Assembly (NCBI GenBank): GCA_003562535.1
Contig: PWUP01000137.1
Location: 1-18,538 of the forward strand
Source: Gammaproteobacteria bacterium
GTDB lineage: Bacteria; Pseudomonadota; Gammaproteobacteria; Competibacterales; Competibacteraceae
Direction: 5' to 3'
DNA: 18,538 nucleotides
The notes under the pieces are model-generated. The model had not been told where the DNA came from, did no database searches, and was given only the letters and a program-made list of their open reading frames with translations. Positions 1 to 6,524 of this stretch are shown piece by piece. Position 1 is the first letter of the stretch, and every line of letters starts with the position of its first letter. A program made the position numbers and the translations under genes.

Positions 1-992
1 CGCCCACTGGTGAATCCATCTTGAGCTAAGCGATTAACCGTGAACTGGCTACTATACTGAGTGATATCGCGGATATTAATATCAAATTTCAACCCAAAAT
101 CTTGCCCATCGACATTTACAAGAGCACCTGTTCCTAGGTCAGCTTCGTCTACCTCAATTTCAAAAATTCCATTTTCAGGTGGCGGATCATTAAGATCAAA
201 ATCTAACGTGCCATCAGGCAAAAATGTTACATCCTGAAATTCTTCCTCAAACGGCGTATCGATTCCTGGTATCGAAACTGTGATGTTCCATGTTCTGTCA
301 GCAACATCCTCCCGTTGAAAGTACAAAGTCACTGTATGAGGATTGCCTAAAGAATCATAAACGGTTAGAGAAGTCTGATGGTTATAAGTAGTTGGGTCCT
401 CAATATCAATTGGAACACCAGGGGGTTGTTCTGCCGCATCCAAATTAATCGTAGCACTCACATTTGTCGTTGACCTAGCCGGCGAGTCATTCGTCGGTAT
501 CTGTAAATCTGTCAGTCCACCAGCCCCTACATTAAAGTTAAACGGTTCAGTAAAATTATCATCATTGGGGTCATTGGGGTTTAACACTAACTCATACACT
601 TGCAAGCGCTGGTTTTGGTTGTTTACCACATAACGCACTGGATCACCATCGGCATCAACACCACTTTCTAACTGAAACGCCCCTGCCCGAGTGTAAACTT
701 TCTGGCCGTTATCATCGAGGACAAAGAATCCTTCACCACTAATGGCTAAATCGAGACCATTGCCAGTCTGATTAATATCACCCTGATTGAATTGCTGAGC
801 AATCCCTGCCACCATCACCCCCGAACCACTGGCATTACGTGGTACACCAAACGCTGAGGCATGGAATACATCTTTAAATTCTGCCCGTGATTCCTTAAAA
901 CCCGTGGTAGCCACATTAGAAATGTTATTGCCGGTAACTTCTAAATCTTTAGCCGCCGCATTCAGACCACTTAAACCGATATTAAAAGCCAT
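1..992 (-). CDS. flgE: Flagellar hook protein FlgE, 3' end cut off by window edge
   Basis: FlgE polymerises outside the cell into the flagellar hook, the flexible joint between rod and filament. About 330 residues are visible. The N-terminus (MAFNIGLSGLNAAAKDLEVT, then GNNISNVATTGFKESRAEF) is the rod/hook coiled-coil and 'flg_bb_rod' signature, and DITQYSS with QDGFTSG near the visible end is the conserved hook D1 region. The remaining 70-100 residues, with the C-terminal coiled coil, lie outside the window. The ATG at 992 is preceded by AGAGGA at a good ribosome-binding distance. It lies 37 bases after flgD in the same direction, so it is probably the fourth gene of flgBCDE. The middle domain is rich in D, N, P and T and more AT-rich than its neighbours, as is common in the surface-exposed hook domain. 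The identification is secure; the true length is unknown. Confidence 0.95.
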   Translation of the reverse strand, partial: MAFNIGLSGLNAAAKDLEVTGNNISNVATTGFKESRAEFKDVFHASAFGVPRNASGSGVMVAGIAQQFNQGDINQTGNGLDLAISGEGFFVLDDNGQKVYTRAGAFQLESGVDADGDPVRYVVNNQNQRLQVYELVLNPNDPNDDNFTEPFNFNVGAGGLTDLQIPTNDSPARSTTNVSATINLDAAEQPPGVPIDIEDPTTYNHQTSLTVYDSLGNPHTVTLYFQREDVADRTWNITVSIPGIDTPFEEEFQDVTFLPDGTLDFDLNDPPPENGIFEIEVDEADLGTGALVNVDGQDFGLKFDINIRDITQYSSQFTVNRLAQDGFTSG

Positions 993-1029
993 TGTGCTGT
1001 CCTCTAACCATCATTCCGAAACCGCGCCA

Positions 1030-1701
1030 TCAACCAATGCGGCGCACTTGAGAAAAATCCACTTCACCTAAGCCCTGCACATGCAAGGTCAGCCCATCAT
1101 TTTTACCCAGCGACACACTGTTGACCCGCGACGCTAACAATACCTGTAAGGACTCCGTACGCGCTGCACCAGTGGCTTGGGCAGTAAATTTATAAGTGCC
1201 CGGTCGGGCTAAGTCACCGGATTCGGTTAAGCCATCCCAAGCAAACTCCACGGAACCCGCACTCTGCGGCCCTAAAGGAATCCGCCGCACCAACGACCCC
1301 GCTTGATCATGCACACTGATGGTGACATCGGTTGCCGAAGCGGGCAAATCCACCGAACCCCATTGACCAAATTCGGGGTCTAGGGTGATGGTGTCCGCCG
1401 GAACCACTACAGCACGATCCACCAAACTCGCCGCCTGCAAGGCTTGGCCGGATTGAATCGACTGAGCAAAATCTTTAAACGACTGCTGGAGTTGCTCAAT
1501 CCCGGATACTGTACCGAACTGGGCGATTTGGCCGAGAAACTCGCCGTTATCCATCGGTTCGAACGGGTCTTGATTTTGCAACTGAGTGATCATCAGCTTG
1601 AGAAAATCTTCTTGGCCGAGACGGCCATTGTCTTTAGCCGGCTTAGGATCTTTACCGGTTAGACCCAGCCCCGCCAAAACATCGGTGTCAATGGCACTCA
1701 T
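1030..1701 (-). CDS. flgD: Flagellar hook assembly scaffold (capping) protein FlgD
   Basis: FlgD caps the growing hook and guides insertion of FlgE subunits, then leaves when the hook is complete. The 223 residues match the usual FlgD size. The conserved N-terminal block (LGQEDFLKLMITQLQNQDP, followed by FEPMDNGEFLGQIAQF and GIEQL) covers roughly residues 28-72 and is the best diagnostic. The C-terminal half carries the FlgD immunoglobulin-like and Tudor-like domain, including SVEFAWDGLTESGDLARPGTY around residues 150-170. It has no cleavable signal peptide, as expected for a substrate of the flagellar type III export system. It starts 2 bases after flgC stops and ends 37 bases before flgE, so it is very probably cotranscribed and partly translationally coupled. 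Confidence 0.95.
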   Translation of the reverse strand: MSAIDTDVLAGLGLTGKDPKPAKDNGRLGQEDFLKLMITQLQNQDPFEPMDNGEFLGQIAQFGTVSGIEQLQQSFKDFAQSIQSGQALQAASLVDRAVVVPADTITLDPEFGQWGSVDLPASATDVTISVHDQAGSLVRRIPLGPQSAGSVEFAWDGLTESGDLARPGTYKFTAQATGAARTESLQVLLASRVNSVSLGKNDGLTLHVQGLGEVDFSQVRRIG

Positions 1702-1703
1702 GA

Positions 1704-2123
1704 CTATTGCCCCATCTGCAATGTTCGCAATAACAGTTGTTTGGTGGTGTTCATGACTTCGACGTTATTCTGATACGAGCGTGAGGCAGAAATCATATTG
1801 GCCATCTCTTCCACCACGTTCACATTAGGCTTAAATACATAGCCTTCTTCGTTGGACAAGGGGTGGTTGGGCAGATACTCAGCCCGTGGTGCCGCACGAC
1901 TTTCCATAATACCCGCTACCCGCACCGGGGTTGTGGTTTCGGTAGCACCATTAACGCCGCGCATCACCGAGGCAAACACCGTATGCTTGGGTCGGTATGT
2001 GGACTCTGGATCTTGAGTGACCACTTGGGCATTGGCCATATTACTGGCCACCGCATTGAGCCGCACTGACTGAGCACTGAGCGCTGAGCCGGAGACTTCA
2101 AATAATTTAAACAGGTTACTCAT
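1704..2123 (-). CDS. flgC: Flagellar proximal rod protein FlgC
   Basis: FlgC is a proximal rod subunit of the flagellar basal body, located in the periplasm. The 139 residues match the family (about 134 in enterics). The N-terminal flagellar rod motif is visible as LNAVASNMANAQ around residues 23-34, with a match to the family's YRPK segment near 43-46 and HPLSNEEGYVFKPNVNVVEEMANMI in the C-terminal half (about residues 87-111), followed by the typical ASRSYQNNVEVMNTTKQL end helix. It sits between flgB (5 bases away) and flgD (2 bases away) on the same strand, as in other flgBCDE operons. It looks intact and standard. Confidence 0.96.
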   Translation of the reverse strand: MSNLFKLFEVSGSALSAQSVRLNAVASNMANAQVVTQDPESTYRPKHTVFASVMRGVNGATETTTPVRVAGIMESRAAPRAEYLPNHPLSNEEGYVFKPNVNVVEEMANMISASRSYQNNVEVMNTTKQLLLRTLQMGQ

Positions 2124-2128
2124 GCGAC

Positions 2129-2524
2129 TTATTCCCCCTTAATCGCTTTATTCAGGCCGCTGAACCGATCACTGAGAAAATTCAAGCTGGCCTGATATTG
2201 GATGGCGTTTTCAGAAAACACGGCATTTTCCAACTGCGGATCGACCGTATTGCCATCCAGTGAGGGCTGGGTGGGCACACGGTATTGAATATCCAAACCC
2301 GAATCTGGCGCACCACCCGCAATGTGGGCAGCATGAGTGCGAGTCAAGGACACGCCACGATCTTGACGGGCGTTATCCAGCGCCGCTCGAAAATCGATAT
2401 CCTGGGCCTTGTAATGCGGGGTATCGGCATTGGCCAGGTTAGAGGCTAATAATTCCAAACGAGTAGAGCGCACCCGTAGGGCGTCTGGATGAATACCTAA
2501 TGCTTTGTCAAAAGAGAGTGACAT
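2129..2524 (-). CDS. flgB: Flagellar proximal rod protein FlgB
   Basis: FlgB is the innermost proximal rod subunit, joining the MS ring and export gate to the rest of the rod. At 131 residues it is close to the family length. The signature LASNLANADTPHYKAQDIDF lies near residues 26-45, and the C-terminal helix region (AIQYQASLNFLSDRFSGLNKAIKG) is typical. It is the first gene of the flgBCDE run, and the 617 bases upstream contain no gene, so the operon promoter should lie there. I could not assign that promoter. Neither flgA nor flgM, often found beside this operon in gammaproteobacteria, is present in the upstream 3 kb. Confidence 0.95.
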   Translation of the reverse strand: MSLSFDKALGIHPDALRVRSTRLELLASNLANADTPHYKAQDIDFRAALDNARQDRGVSLTRTHAAHIAGGAPDSGLDIQYRVPTQPSLDGNTVDPQLENAVFSENAIQYQASLNFLSDRFSGLNKAIKGE

Positions 2525-2642
2525 GTGTGTGCGACCTCACAACCGATGATTACCGACTGTACTCAGCAAAAAACATACCGCGTAGATTTAGTATTTTTTT
2601 ATTCATTGGGTTAAAACGATACTGAGCGTAAAAAATCCACAA

Positions 2643-2660
2643 GTGGCGAAAATTTGCCAC
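2643..2660. promoter_or_regulatory. Short palindrome upstream of flgB
   Basis: GTGGCGAAAATTTGCCAC is an 18-base near-perfect dyad: the first eight bases pair with the last eight with a single G-T exception. It lies about 119 bases upstream of the flgB start, in an otherwise gene-free, AT-rich stretch. The position and symmetry would suit a transcription factor site for the flagellar operon. The sequence alone does not identify a factor, and chance cannot be excluded. Confidence 0.3.
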
Positions 2661-2684
2661 CTAGAGCGCCCAGAACACGACGGG

Positions 2685-2718
2685 GCTTAAGTAAGCGTTC
2701 AGACCCGCTGCCTTAAGC
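2685..2718. repeat. Two-step hairpin between flgB and the composite repeat
   Basis: A 7-base stem (GCTTAAG paired with CTTAAGC) encloses a 2x2 internal loop, then a 4-base stem (AGCG paired with CGCT) and an 8-base loop. No T-run follows on either strand, so it is not a typical intrinsic terminator. It may be part of the repeat cluster that follows, or a leader or operator structure; the role is unknown. Confidence 0.4.
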
Positions 2719-2726
2719 TCCCTCTC

Positions 2727-2744
2727 CCATGATTACCTACAACA
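2727..2744. repeat. Left direct repeat flanking the composite element
   Basis: CCATGATTACCTACAACA matches 3022-3039 at 17 of 18 positions in the same orientation. It could be an aged target duplication, though it is long for one, or the scar of a local duplication. Confidence 0.65.
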
Positions 2745-2750
2745 CTTCTC

Positions 2751-2781
2751 GTTCCCACGCTCCTGCGTGGGAATGCATACC
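2751..2781. repeat. Outer left hairpin arm
   Basis: TTCCCACGC (2752-2760) pairs perfectly with GCGTGGGAA (2765-2773) across a TCCT loop, followed by GCATACC. The reverse complement of 2965-2992 begins GTTCCC and ends GGGCATACC, so the two arms are diverged inverted copies. Confidence 0.65.
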
Positions 2782-2800
2782 GAGCCTACATCATCCACCT

Positions 2801-2832
2801 CGTCATTCCGCCATGGACTGGCGGAATCCAGT
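2801..2832. repeat. Inner left arm of a perfect 32-base inverted repeat
   Basis: All 32 bases are the exact reverse complement of 2919-2950. The arm is itself palindromic: ATTCCGCCA (2805-2813) and TGGCGGAAT (2819-2827) form a 9-base stem with a TGGAC loop. Either strand could therefore fold as two small hairpins or as one long one. Confidence 0.9.
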
Positions 2833-2918
2833 GCCAAGGACGGCTGCCTGGGAATCAGTAGCGGCATCAGGGGGGCACATTCAACCCCCTTGGTTAGCCG
2901 ACCCTTCACCTCCCTGTG

Positions 2919-2950
2919 ACTGGATTCCGCCAGTCCATGGCGGAATGACG
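2919..2950. repeat. Inner right arm of a perfect 32-base inverted repeat
   Basis: This is the exact inverted copy of 2801-2832, separated from it by an 86-base spacer. The same 9-base stem is present (2924-2932 with 2938-2946). Perfect identity between arms, against the diverged outer arms, suggests recent origin, gene conversion or selection on the fold. Confidence 0.9.
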
Positions 2951-2964
2951 GCATGGAAACCCTA

Positions 2965-2992
2965 GGTATGCCCACCCCGTCGTGCGGGGAAC
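2965..2992. repeat. Outer right hairpin arm
   Basis: GGTATGCCCACCCCG, TCGTG, CGGGGAAC contains a 5-base stem (2975-2979 with 2985-2989). Read on the minus strand it aligns with the outer left arm at both ends (GTTCCC and GCATACC), with differences in the hairpin itself. Confidence 0.55.
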
Positions 2993-3021
2993 CCTTGGCG
3001 CTAACTTAATGGCAGTGTCTG

Positions 3022-3039
3022 CCATGATTACCTGCAACA
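3022..3039. repeat. Right direct repeat flanking the composite element
   Basis: CCATGATTACCTGCAACA is the second copy of 2727-2744. A small hairpin, GGCAG-TGT-CTGCC (3011-3023), overlaps its left edge, and another imperfect one (3051-3065) lies just beyond it. From 3066 to the next gene at 3142 I see nothing further that I can name. Confidence 0.6.
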
Positions 3040-3141
3040 TCATAGCATGACCGGCAGACTGTCGGGCAGGTCTGGGCTAAAGATCGCAATCCCACAGCCG
3101 CTATCTAGATCAGTATCCTCGGTGATCACGGAGCGCCTCTT

Positions 3142-3462
3142 ATGTACAGCAGCATGATCCAGTCCGACGAACTGGTATACCCCGCTTATCGCGAGCTAGC
3201 GCACATTACCGCCAGCCCAGCGTTCAGTGGATTCTTACCCGCCTTTCTCGATCTTGACACTCATGAAGTTCACCTGTCACTCGATGAACACGGCTGTATT
3301 GCTGATCAGCACCTGCTGGATCATCTGCCGAATCACTGGGTGAGTGAACGCGACCCAGCCGGTCGGATTACGGCACTCAAAGATCGAATTATTGCCGGTT
3401 TCATGCGTCAAGAACGGTTCTACACCCGAGCTCAACTGGCCCGCCTCCCTTGGGACGCCTAA
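3142..3462 (+). CDS. Hypothetical protein, 106 residues, family not recognised
   Basis: I do not recognise this protein. It looks like a soluble, acidic cytoplasmic protein with no signal peptide, membrane segment or cysteine motif; its only cysteine is in DEHGCIAD. The N-terminal half reads like an alpha/beta fold (FLPAFLDLDTHEVHLSLDEHG) and the C-terminal half is helical and basic (ITALKDRIIAGFMRQERFYTRAQLARLPW). The reading frame is supported by GGAG at 3130-3133, eight bases before the ATG, by normal codon use, and by the TAA at 3460-3462 that just overlaps the stop of the opposing gene. A second ATG at residue 5 is possible. A run of six T at 3464-3469 follows the stop, behind a weak imperfect hairpin inside the last codons, and might serve as a terminator. 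Its direction opposes both neighbouring clusters, so it is probably a one-gene unit. Confidence 0.6.
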   Translation: MYSSMIQSDELVYPAYRELAHITASPAFSGFLPAFLDLDTHEVHLSLDEHGCIADQHLLDHLPNHWVSERDPAGRITALKDRIIAGFMRQERFYTRAQLARLPWDA

Positions 3463-3677
3463 CTTTTTTCCAGACTAATAAAGCGATTGCGTGCATCACA
3501 CCGCAGCACAAATTCGCCGTTAATGCCTGTACGAGTCATATAGGGCCGCAACAAATAGGCCGGTAAGCGTACTCGCAGACCGTTCACCGTGGTCACGACG
3601 GCATACTGCGCATAACCACTGTAATAACTCAACATCTCCTCAGCGGAGATCACCAACCGGAACCGATATTCGTTCAT
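3459..3677 (-). CDS. DUF2835 family protein
   Basis: This 72-residue protein has the pattern I associate with DUF2835, a small gammaproteobacterial family of unknown function: an N-terminal strand and helix (RFRLVISAEEMLSYYSGYA), a central VNGLRVRLPAYLLRPYMTRTGINGEF block, and a closing FVLRCDARNRFISLEK. The family length of about 70 residues fits. It is predicted to be a soluble, mostly beta protein without membrane segments. The ATG at 3677 has AGGTG at a suitable distance upstream (minus strand), which supports the start. It lies 91 bases after the trkA stop on the same strand, so it could be the last gene of that operon or have its own promoter. Its stop codon overlaps the stop of the opposing gene by four bases. 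The family assignment is from memory of its sequence pattern. Confidence 0.75.
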   Translation of the reverse strand: MNEYRFRLVISAEEMLSYYSGYAQYAVVTTVNGLRVRLPAYLLRPYMTRTGINGEFVLRCDARNRFISLEKS

Positions 3678-3768
3678 TCAGCGCACCTGCTGTGATCGCC
3701 CCTTGCCCTAAGGATGTGGGATGCTCTTCGTTGTTAATGCAGATTACAAAATATTTATTTAAAACGGC

Positions 3769-5148
3769 TCAGAGAAAAGTCACACGAACCTGAAATAATT
3801 TTTCTACATCACGGATATAGCGTTTATCGGTGAGAAATAAAATGGCATGATCTTCCGCTTCGATCACGGTGTCATGATGACAAATTAATACTTGGTTGCC
3901 GCGTGCTAGGGCGGCAATGGTCGTGCCGGGGGGCAGAGGAATCTGTTCGATACGCCGACCTACGACACGCGAGGTGCTGCGATCACCGTGGGCAATGGCC
4001 TCAATGGCTTCAGCCGCACCGCGCCGCAGGGAGTGAACCTTGACCACATCACCACGGCGTATATGCGACAGCAGGCTACCAATCGTGGCTTGCTGTGGCG
4101 AGATGACCGCATCAATCACCCCCGAGGCTTCCACTAAATCCACATAAGCCATCCGATTGATCAACGCCATGACCTTATGCGCCCCCAGCCGTTTGGCCAA
4201 CATCGCTGAGAGGATATTGGCCTCGTCATCATTGGTGACAGCACAGAATACATCCGTATTTTCAATATTTTCTTCAATCAATAACGCCTCATCCGCCGCA
4301 TTACCGGCCAACACAATGCTACGAGCCAGCCGTTCTGAGAGCCGCTCAGCCACCGCTCGGTTGTGCTCAATGACTTTGACTTGATGATCATGCTCTAAGG
4401 CTTGAGCTAAGCGGCTGCCAATATTACCGCCGCCGGCCAATATAATCCGCTTAATCTGTTTATCGAGTCGGCGTAATTCACTCATCACGGCACGGATATT
4501 TTTATGTGCGGCAATAAAAAACACCTCATCGTCCGCTTGAACGAGGGTATCGCCCTCGGGGATGATGGCGTGGCCTTGGCGGAAAATCGCCGCGACCCGA
4601 GTATGAATACCGGGCATGTGGCTGGGTAGGGTGCGCAGCGCTTGGCCGACCAAGGGACCGCCGTAATAGGCTTTAACGCCCACCAAGCTGACTTTACCCT
4701 CGGCAAAGTCAAGCACCTGTAACGCTCCAGGGTATTCCATCAGGCGGCGGATGGAATCAGTCACCAGTTGCTCAGGACTGATCATCACATCAATGGGTAG
4801 CGCATCAGGCAGGAATAACTCGCGGCTGTGCCGTAGGTATTCCGCCGAACGTACTCGAGCGATTTTGGTCGGTGTGCGAAACAGGGTATAGGCCACTTGG
4901 CAAGCGATCATATTGACTTCATCGCTGTTGGTGAGCGCAATCAATAAGTCGGTATCCTCAGCAGCCGCTTGATCCAACACGCTGGGGTGAGAGGCGTGGC
5001 CGGTGATGGTGCGGATATCGAGACGTTCCTGTAAATTACGCAGCGCCTCACTATTGTGATCAATAATGGTGATGTCATTGTCCTCAGTGGACAGGTTTTG
5101 TGCCACTGAGGAACCGACCTGACCGGCGCCTAAAATTAAGATTTTCAC
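3769..5148 (-). CDS. trkA: Trk potassium uptake regulatory subunit TrkA
   Basis: TrkA is the peripheral NAD(H)-binding subunit that gates the TrkH or TrkG potassium channel at the inner membrane. The 459 residues match the 458 of E. coli. Two RCK modules are visible. The first begins MKILILGAGQVGSSVAQNL, with the dinucleotide motif at residues 7-12 and acidic IIDHN after the second strand. The second begins RIILAGGGNIGSRLAQALE, with its motif near residue 239 and VIEHN following. Each is followed by a TrkA-C domain (for example GALQVLDFAEGKVSLVGVKA, and the C-terminal ATIGSLLSHIRRGDVVKVHSL). Translation starts at a GTG with GAGAG upstream, 8 bases after the ntrX-like gene stops, so the two are almost certainly cotranscribed. 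No trkH gene is in the window. It looks intact. Confidence 0.96.
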   Translation of the reverse strand: MKILILGAGQVGSSVAQNLSTEDNDITIIDHNSEALRNLQERLDIRTITGHASHPSVLDQAAAEDTDLLIALTNSDEVNMIACQVAYTLFRTPTKIARVRSAEYLRHSRELFLPDALPIDVMISPEQLVTDSIRRLMEYPGALQVLDFAEGKVSLVGVKAYYGGPLVGQALRTLPSHMPGIHTRVAAIFRQGHAIIPEGDTLVQADDEVFFIAAHKNIRAVMSELRRLDKQIKRIILAGGGNIGSRLAQALEHDHQVKVIEHNRAVAERLSERLARSIVLAGNAADEALLIEENIENTDVFCAVTNDDEANILSAMLAKRLGAHKVMALINRMAYVDLVEASGVIDAVISPQQATIGSLLSHIRRGDVVKVHSLRRGAAEAIEAIAHGDRSTSRVVGRRIEQIPLPPGTTIAALARGNQVLICHHDTVIEAEDHAILFLTDKRYIRDVEKLFQVRVTFL

Positions 5149-5156
5149 ACGCGCTC

Positions 5157-6524
5157 TCAGTCTAATGAGCGTTTGGGGTCAATGCCTAAAGCTCGTAGTT
5201 TGCGGTATAAATTAGTACGCTCCATACCGACGCGATCTGCTAGGCGGGCAACATTGCCGTCGCATTCGCGAAACTGCTGTAATAAATAAGTGCGTTCAAA
5301 CTGTTCACGCGCTTCACGCAAGGGCAAATTCAGCGGCACCGCACCAATGTCTTGTTGACGTGAGGGTGGGGCACTGCTGATGGCGATTTCTACTTCTTCT
5401 TGTGTGATTTCCTCGCTGCTACCAAGAATCAGTAAGCGTTGCACCAGATTTTTTAATTCACGGATATTACCTGGCCAACTGTAATTGCGTAAGCGATTTT
5501 GTGCCGCCACACTGAAACGGCGATAACTCAGGTGGTCTTGATCCACAAAATAGTCCACATAGAAATTCAGCAGCTCTGGAACATCTTCGACGTGTTCACG
5601 CAGGGGCGGTAGTTTTATGGGGACTACATTCAGTTGATAAAACAAATCCTCGCGGAACCGAGCTTCGATCACCTCACGATCCAGCTCGCGATGCGAGGCG
5701 GCGACAATCCGCACATTCACCGATACGGGTTCTTTACCATTCAGCCGTAAAAATGACCCGTTTTCTAAGGCACCGGCTAATTTCGCTTGGGTTTCTTGAT
5801 CCATATCCGCCAGCTCATCAAGAAATAAGGTGCCACCGCTGGCTTGTTCTAGGCGGCCATAATGAACGCGCTCATTGTCCTCAGAACCAAACAGCTCTAG
5901 GGCTGAGTTCTCGCGGGCAATGGAACCCACTCCGACATCCACGAATGGCCCGTCGCGGCGTAAACTATGGGCATGCAAATAGCGCGCAAACACCTCTTTG
6001 CCCGTGCCCGGCTCCCCGGAGATCAGCACTGGCGTGTCGTGAGGCGCGACCCGCAAAATTTGGGCGCGTAAGCGTTGCATGGTGTCACTTTTACCGACCG
6101 GTTCAGTGACCGGTCGTGCTTGGCGCTGCAAGCCTTGGTTTTCGCGCTTGAGTTGGTCGGTTTCTAGGGCGCGATTGACCGTGAGCAACAGCTTGTTCAA
6201 TGACAAGGGTTTTTCGAGAAAGTCATAGGCACCCAAGCGAGTGGCTTCGACGGCTGTTTCGACCGTACCGTGGCCGGAAATCATAATCACCGGACACGGT
6301 TGTTGATCATGTTCATACCATTCTTTCAGTAAACTGATGCCATCGATATCCGGCATCCAAATATCGAGCAAGATGAGATCAGGACGCCGTGCCCGCCGAG
6401 CTTCTCGGGCGTCTTGCCCATTTTGCGCCACATTGACGGTGAAGCCTTCATCTTCCAGAATTTCCTGAATCAGCTCACGGATATCGGGTTCGTCATCGAT
6501 GACCAGTATATGCGCATTGCTCAT
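5157..6524 (-). CDS. ntrX: NtrX-like response regulator, AAA+ type, lacking GAFTGA
   Basis: This is the response regulator partner of the upstream NtrY-like kinase. Domains in order: receiver (residues 1-120) with acidic pair D10-D11, phosphoacceptor D54, S83 and K105; AAA+ domain (about 143-380) with Walker A GEPGTGKE at 170-177, Walker B GGTLFLDE at 230-237, and the FREDLFYQLNVVPIKLPPLR and SWPGNIRELKNLV blocks of the sigma-54 activator family; Fis-type helix-turn-helix at the C-terminus (GNVARLADRVGMERTNLYRKL). The loop after ELFG (210-213), where GAFTGA normally sits, reads SEDNERVHYGRLE, so the sigma-54 contact motif is missing. This is in line with NtrX-type proteins and argues against classical sigma-54 activation. 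Its start overlaps the kinase stop by 4 bases. The symbol reflects similarity and context; its targets are unknown. Confidence 0.88.
   Translation of the reverse strand: MSNAHILVIDDEPDIRELIQEILEDEGFTVNVAQNGQDAREARRARRPDLILLDIWMPDIDGISLLKEWYEHDQQPCPVIMISGHGTVETAVEATRLGAYDFLEKPLSLNKLLLTVNRALETDQLKRENQGLQRQARPVTEPVGKSDTMQRLRAQILRVAPHDTPVLISGEPGTGKEVFARYLHAHSLRRDGPFVDVGVGSIARENSALELFGSEDNERVHYGRLEQASGGTLFLDELADMDQETQAKLAGALENGSFLRLNGKEPVSVNVRIVAASHRELDREVIEARFREDLFYQLNVVPIKLPPLREHVEDVPELLNFYVDYFVDQDHLSYRRFSVAAQNRLRNYSWPGNIRELKNLVQRLLILGSSEEITQEEVEIAISSAPPSRQQDIGAVPLNLPLREAREQFERTYLLQQFRECDGNVARLADRVGMERTNLYRKLRALGIDPKRSLD

Larger units (their letters stand above)
2727..3039. repeat. Composite inverted-repeat element (REPIN/MITE-like) bounded by direct repeats
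   Basis: The element spans 313 bases and has nested symmetry. Its ends are an 18-base direct repeat, CCATGATTACCTACAACA (2727-2744) and CCATGATTACCTGCAACA (3022-3039), 17 of 18 identical. Inside them lie an outer pair of imperfect inverted arms (2751-2781 and 2965-2992), each with its own hairpin, and then an inner pair of perfect 32-base inverted arms (2801-2832 and 2919-2950). The central spacer is 2833-2918. The outer left arm (GTTCCCACGC, loop, GCGTGGGAA, then GCATACC) resembles a palindromic repeat that I recall as scattered in many proteobacterial genomes, where its spurious translation reads like SHAPAWECIP or IPTQERGNE. Open frames occur on both strands here, but both simply translate the arms. 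No transposase is encoded nearby, so any mobility would have to be provided in trans. Confidence 0.7.

Noticed and set aside
2636..2662. Sigma-54 promoter for flgB on the minus strand (TGGC...GCC)
   Set aside because: The spacing between GG and GC is 9, not 10, and the elements are part of a palindrome; not enough to call a promoter.
2729..2975. Open frames of 78 and 80 codons on opposite strands between flgB and the 106-residue gene
   Set aside because: Both are translations of the inverted repeat arms, and their peptides match the type of spurious products repeatedly predicted from such repeats; neither has a convincing ribosome site.
2727..3039. CRISPR array
   Set aside because: The repeats are inverted and only paired, with no regular repeat-spacer unit and no cas genes.
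3678..3768. Possible terminator or small gene between trkA and the DUF2835 gene
   Set aside because: No stable hairpin with a T-run and no frame of useful length is visible in these 91 bases.
5753..6109. 118-codon open frame on the plus strand antisense to the ntrX-like gene
   Set aside because: It is a shadow of a strongly supported coding frame; the composition is arginine- and proline-rich, as expected from antisense reading, and there is no ribosome site.
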